This document shows, one piece after another, positions 22,743-25,375 of a DNA stretch of 25,375 bases (positions within the stretch are counted from its first letter, which is position 1; every line of letters starts with the position of its first letter). Source of the DNA: an uncultured Bacilli bacterium (GTDB lineage Bacteria > Bacillota_I > Bacilli_A > RF39 > UBA660); the NCBI GenBank assembly GCA_934086815.1, contig CAKOIM010000014.1:1-25375 (forward strand), written 5' to 3'. The position numbers and the translations under genes are program-made. Below the pieces are notes generated by a model. The model saw nothing but the letters and a program-made list of their open reading frames with translations, was not told the DNA's origin and ran no database searches.

Positions 22743-25232
22743 CTACTTCCCACAACATTGCTTATATTTTTTTCCCGAACCACAACTGCAAAGTTCATTA
22801 CGGCCTTGCTTTTTAGCTACTCTTTTTGGTTTATTTTTAACTTTTTCTTTTCCATCATTAGCTTTACCTTCTAAAGTTTGTTTTCTTTCAACATTTTGTC
22901 TAACTTCAGCTTTAAGCAAGAATAAAGCAATATCATTATCTATTTTATTTAAGAAATTATCAAACATTTCATAACCTTCCATAGTATAAACTTGAACTGG
23001 ATTTGTTTGTCCATAACCTCTTAAACTTACACCTTCTTTTAAGTGTTCCATAGCACTCATATGATCTACCCAACTTGTATCAATAACTCTTAAGGAAATA
23101 GCTTTTTCAAATTCATTCATAAGTGGTGATGATACCATTTTCTTTTCATAATCTTTTATAACTAAATCAAAAATGTAATCACTTACTTCAGTTTCTTTTT
23201 TATTTTCTAAATCTTTTTTACTTAAATTTTGATTTTTTAAGAAGTTCGTATTAACATATTCTGCAATTTCTTCTAAGTCATTATCAGTCAAGTAATTTTC
23301 TGGTTCTATATGACTCATTACTAAATTATCAATAGTATTTTTAAACGTTTCAATAATTTTATCATGAATACTTTCTTCATCTAAAATAACATTTCTTTTT
23401 GCATATACAATTTCTCTTTGTTCATTTAAAACATTATCATAATCTAGTAAACTCTTTCTATAATCAAAGTTATTACCTTCGACTTTCTTTTGAGCCGATT
23501 CAATACTTCTTGTTAAAGCTTTAGAACGTATAGCTTGATTTTCATCAATTCCCATAGATACTAACATATTTTTAATTTTTTCTGTTCCAAACCTTCTCAT
23601 TAAATCATCATCAAAGGAAACAAAGAATTGACTAGTTCCCGGGTCTCCTTGACGACCTGAACGTCCACGCAACTGATTATCTATACGACGTGATTCATGT
23701 CTTTCAGTACCTATTACATAAAGACCACCAATTTCACGTACACCTTCGCCTAACTTAATGTCTGTTCCTCGACCAGCCATATTAGTTGCAAGAGTAATCG
23801 CATCTTTTTCACCTGCATGAGCAATTATTTCTGCTTCTCTTTCATGATTTTTAGCATTTAACACTTCATGTTTTAATCCATTTTTAGTAAGTAACTTACT
23901 AAGTTTTTCATTAGCTTCTACTGATATTGTCCCAATTAAGATTGGTTGATGTGTTTGATGTATTTCTTTTACAACATTTATTATAGCTTTATATTTACCA
24001 CTTTCATTTGCATATACTAAATCGGCTAAATCTTCTCTTATAACTGGTTTGTTAGTTGGTATTCTAATAACGTACATATTATATATATTTCTAAATTCTT
24101 CTTCTTCTGTTTTAGCAGTACCTGTCATACCAGATAATTTATTATACATTCTAAATAAATTTTGGAATGTTATAGTAGCCATTGTTTTAGTTTCTGTATT
24201 AATAGTAACTCCTTCTTTGGCTTCTATTGCTTGATGTAATCCTTCAGAGTATTGTCTACCATGCATAAGTCTACCAGTAAATTGATCTACTATTATAATT
24301 GCATCGTTTTCTACTACATAGTCAATATCTTTTTTAAATCCATAATTAGCTTTTAAAGCTTGATTTATATGATGTACTAAACTAGTATTATCTAAATCAT
24401 ATAAGTTCTTTATATTTAATTTCTTTTCTACTTTTTTACTACCTTCCGCAGTTAAAGAAACACTTTTAGTCTTTAAATCAATAGTATAGTCTTCTTCTTC
24501 AGTTAATGTTTTAACAACTCTATCCGCATCAATATATAAACTATTTGTATTGAATTGTCCGCCACTTATAATAAGTGGTGTTCTTGCTTCATCAATTAAA
24601 ATAGAGTCTACTTCATCGATAATACAGAAGTTAAGTCCTCTTTGTACTCTATCTTCTTTTCTCACAACCATATTATCTCTTAAGTAATCAAAACCTATTT
24701 CATTATTTGTTGAATATGTAATATCTGCATTATAAGCATTTTGCTTTTCTTTAGGACTTAATTCTCTTAAGTTAACAGCAACACTTACCCCTAGCATATC
24801 ATAGATTGGTTTCATCCATTCGGCATTACGACTTGATAAGTATTCATTTGTTGTTACTACGTGAACACCTTTTCCTTCTAAAGCATTCAAGTAAGCTGGT
24901 AAGATTGTTGTTAACGTTTTACCTTCACCTGTTTTCATTTCTGCTATATTACCAAAATGAATAGCAAGTCCCCCAAGTATTTGAACATGGAATGGCTTTT
25001 CCCCTATTGCTCTATAAGCAGCTTCACGTGCTAAAGCAAAAGCTGGAACAATAATATCATCAATTGTTTTTCCAGTTTCTAATGAAGCTTTTAATTCAAT
25101 TGTTTTATCCTTAAAATCTTCATCCTTTAATTTTTGCATTTCTGGCTCTAATTTTTCTATTTCTAAAGCCAATTCTTCAAAGCGACATAATTCTTTATAT
25201 TCACTATCTAATAATTTTTTTAAAAATTTCAT
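22743..25232 (-). CDS. secA: Preprotein translocase ATPase SecA
   Basis: The 829-aa motor drives unfolded preproteins through SecYEG using ATP. Visible features are the first nucleotide-binding domain with Walker A TGEGKT (101-106), DEVDSILIDEARTPLIISG, the second helicase half with ATNMAGRGTDIKLG and RQLRGRSGRQGDPG, the scaffold/wing region, and a C-terminal zinc-binding SEC-C motif with Cys815, 817, 826 and 827 (CSCGSG...CC) used for SecB or ribosome contact. The ATG at 25232 is chosen because GAGGAG lies 8 nt upstream; a TTG five codons earlier overlaps that site. It is transcribed separately from the fic genes, with a strong terminator after it. No confident promoter was found in the 128 nt upstream, which are AT-rich and reach the window edge. 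Confidence 0.97.
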   Translation of the reverse strand: MKFLKKLLDSEYKELCRFEELALEIEKLEPEMQKLKDEDFKDKTIELKASLETGKTIDDIIVPAFALAREAAYRAIGEKPFHVQILGGLAIHFGNIAEMKTGEGKTLTTILPAYLNALEGKGVHVVTTNEYLSSRNAEWMKPIYDMLGVSVAVNLRELSPKEKQNAYNADITYSTNNEIGFDYLRDNMVVRKEDRVQRGLNFCIIDEVDSILIDEARTPLIISGGQFNTNSLYIDADRVVKTLTEEEDYTIDLKTKSVSLTAEGSKKVEKKLNIKNLYDLDNTSLVHHINQALKANYGFKKDIDYVVENDAIIIVDQFTGRLMHGRQYSEGLHQAIEAKEGVTINTETKTMATITFQNLFRMYNKLSGMTGTAKTEEEEFRNIYNMYVIRIPTNKPVIREDLADLVYANESGKYKAIINVVKEIHQTHQPILIGTISVEANEKLSKLLTKNGLKHEVLNAKNHEREAEIIAHAGEKDAITLATNMAGRGTDIKLGEGVREIGGLYVIGTERHESRRIDNQLRGRSGRQGDPGTSQFFVSFDDDLMRRFGTEKIKNMLVSMGIDENQAIRSKALTRSIESAQKKVEGNNFDYRKSLLDYDNVLNEQREIVYAKRNVILDEESIHDKIIETFKNTIDNLVMSHIEPENYLTDNDLEEIAEYVNTNFLKNQNLSKKDLENKKETEVSDYIFDLVIKDYEKKMVSSPLMNEFEKAISLRVIDTSWVDHMSAMEHLKEGVSLRGYGQTNPVQVYTMEGYEMFDNFLNKIDNDIALFLLKAEVRQNVERKQTLEGKANDGKEKVKNKPKRVAKKQGRNELCSCGSGKKYKQCCGK

Positions 25233-25375
25233 TTTCAATCTCCTCAATGCTTATTTTACTAAATTTCTAAGATAAAGTCTATATTTACATGTAGAAACCA
25301 TAAAAACTTGCTAATAAAAATCAATAGTTTTTAAGAAATTTTTAAAATTTTATAGTTTTGTATATCAAATCATGC

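Noticed and set aside
22627..22974. A 115-codon open frame on the plus strand
   Set aside because: It runs through the strong terminator hairpin and then antisense to the 3' end of secA. It has no plausible protein features.

Overview
The window is AT-rich, densely packed bacterial DNA. It has Firmicutes-style Shine-Dalgarno sequences (GGAGG, AGGTGA), ATG/GTG starts, and intrinsic terminators. The gene set (CdaA/YbbR, YdcC-like lipoprotein, DUF3048, SecG, FtsH, TilS, RNase R, SmpB, SecA) points to a low-GC member of the Bacilli. It is plausibly one of the uncultured gut lineages once grouped with Tenericutes (RF39-like), but that placement is inference; the partial 16S gene could settle it. 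UGA is a normal stop codon here: prfB is present with its programmed frameshift at UGA, and several genes end in TGA. Nothing supports a recoded, mycoplasma-like code.

Layout. Positions 1-360 hold the 5' end of a 16S rRNA gene on the minus strand, with boxA, a strong promoter and an A-tract region. From 456 to 5527 come minus-strand cell-envelope and housekeeping genes: a DUF402 nucleotide phosphatase, an S41 (CtpA) protease, an unknown one-TM protein, a YdcC/LolA-like lipoprotein, then cdaA-ybbR (5527-6336) for cyclic-di-AMP. Positions 6411-10632 look like one operon: a small pilin-like membrane protein, rnr, smpB, a DUF3048 protein and a small TM protein. Positions 10695-13019 hold two tandem paralogous prepilins, each fused to an FN3-like stalk and a long glycine-rich C-terminal domain. 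Positions 13073-17627 are a prfB-tilS-ftsH-secG operon. Positions 17681-18397 encode a divergent protein-kinase-like protein. At 18523-20544 is the only plus-strand gene, a Zn/Cd-type P1B ATPase, divergent from the kinase-like gene. Positions 20603-22513 hold two Fic genes; the downstream one is split by a frameshift in an A9 tract. Positions 22743-25232 are secA.

The least ordinary parts are the pilin pair and the nearby pilin-like protein, and the Fic pair with its homopolymer frameshift and a triple 12-bp repeat beside a promoter. The two pilin genes share an exactly identical 257-bp block in the stalk-coding half but have different glycine-rich ends, which looks like a constant stem with a variable tip. 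No pilus assembly ATPase, platform protein or prepilin peptidase is encoded in the window.

Transcription signals are unusually readable. Terminator hairpins repeatedly overlap or abut the stop codon of the gene they end. Many promoters carry an extended -10 (TGnTAnnnT) placed just after the previous terminator. Motif positions come from reading by eye; no searches were run.
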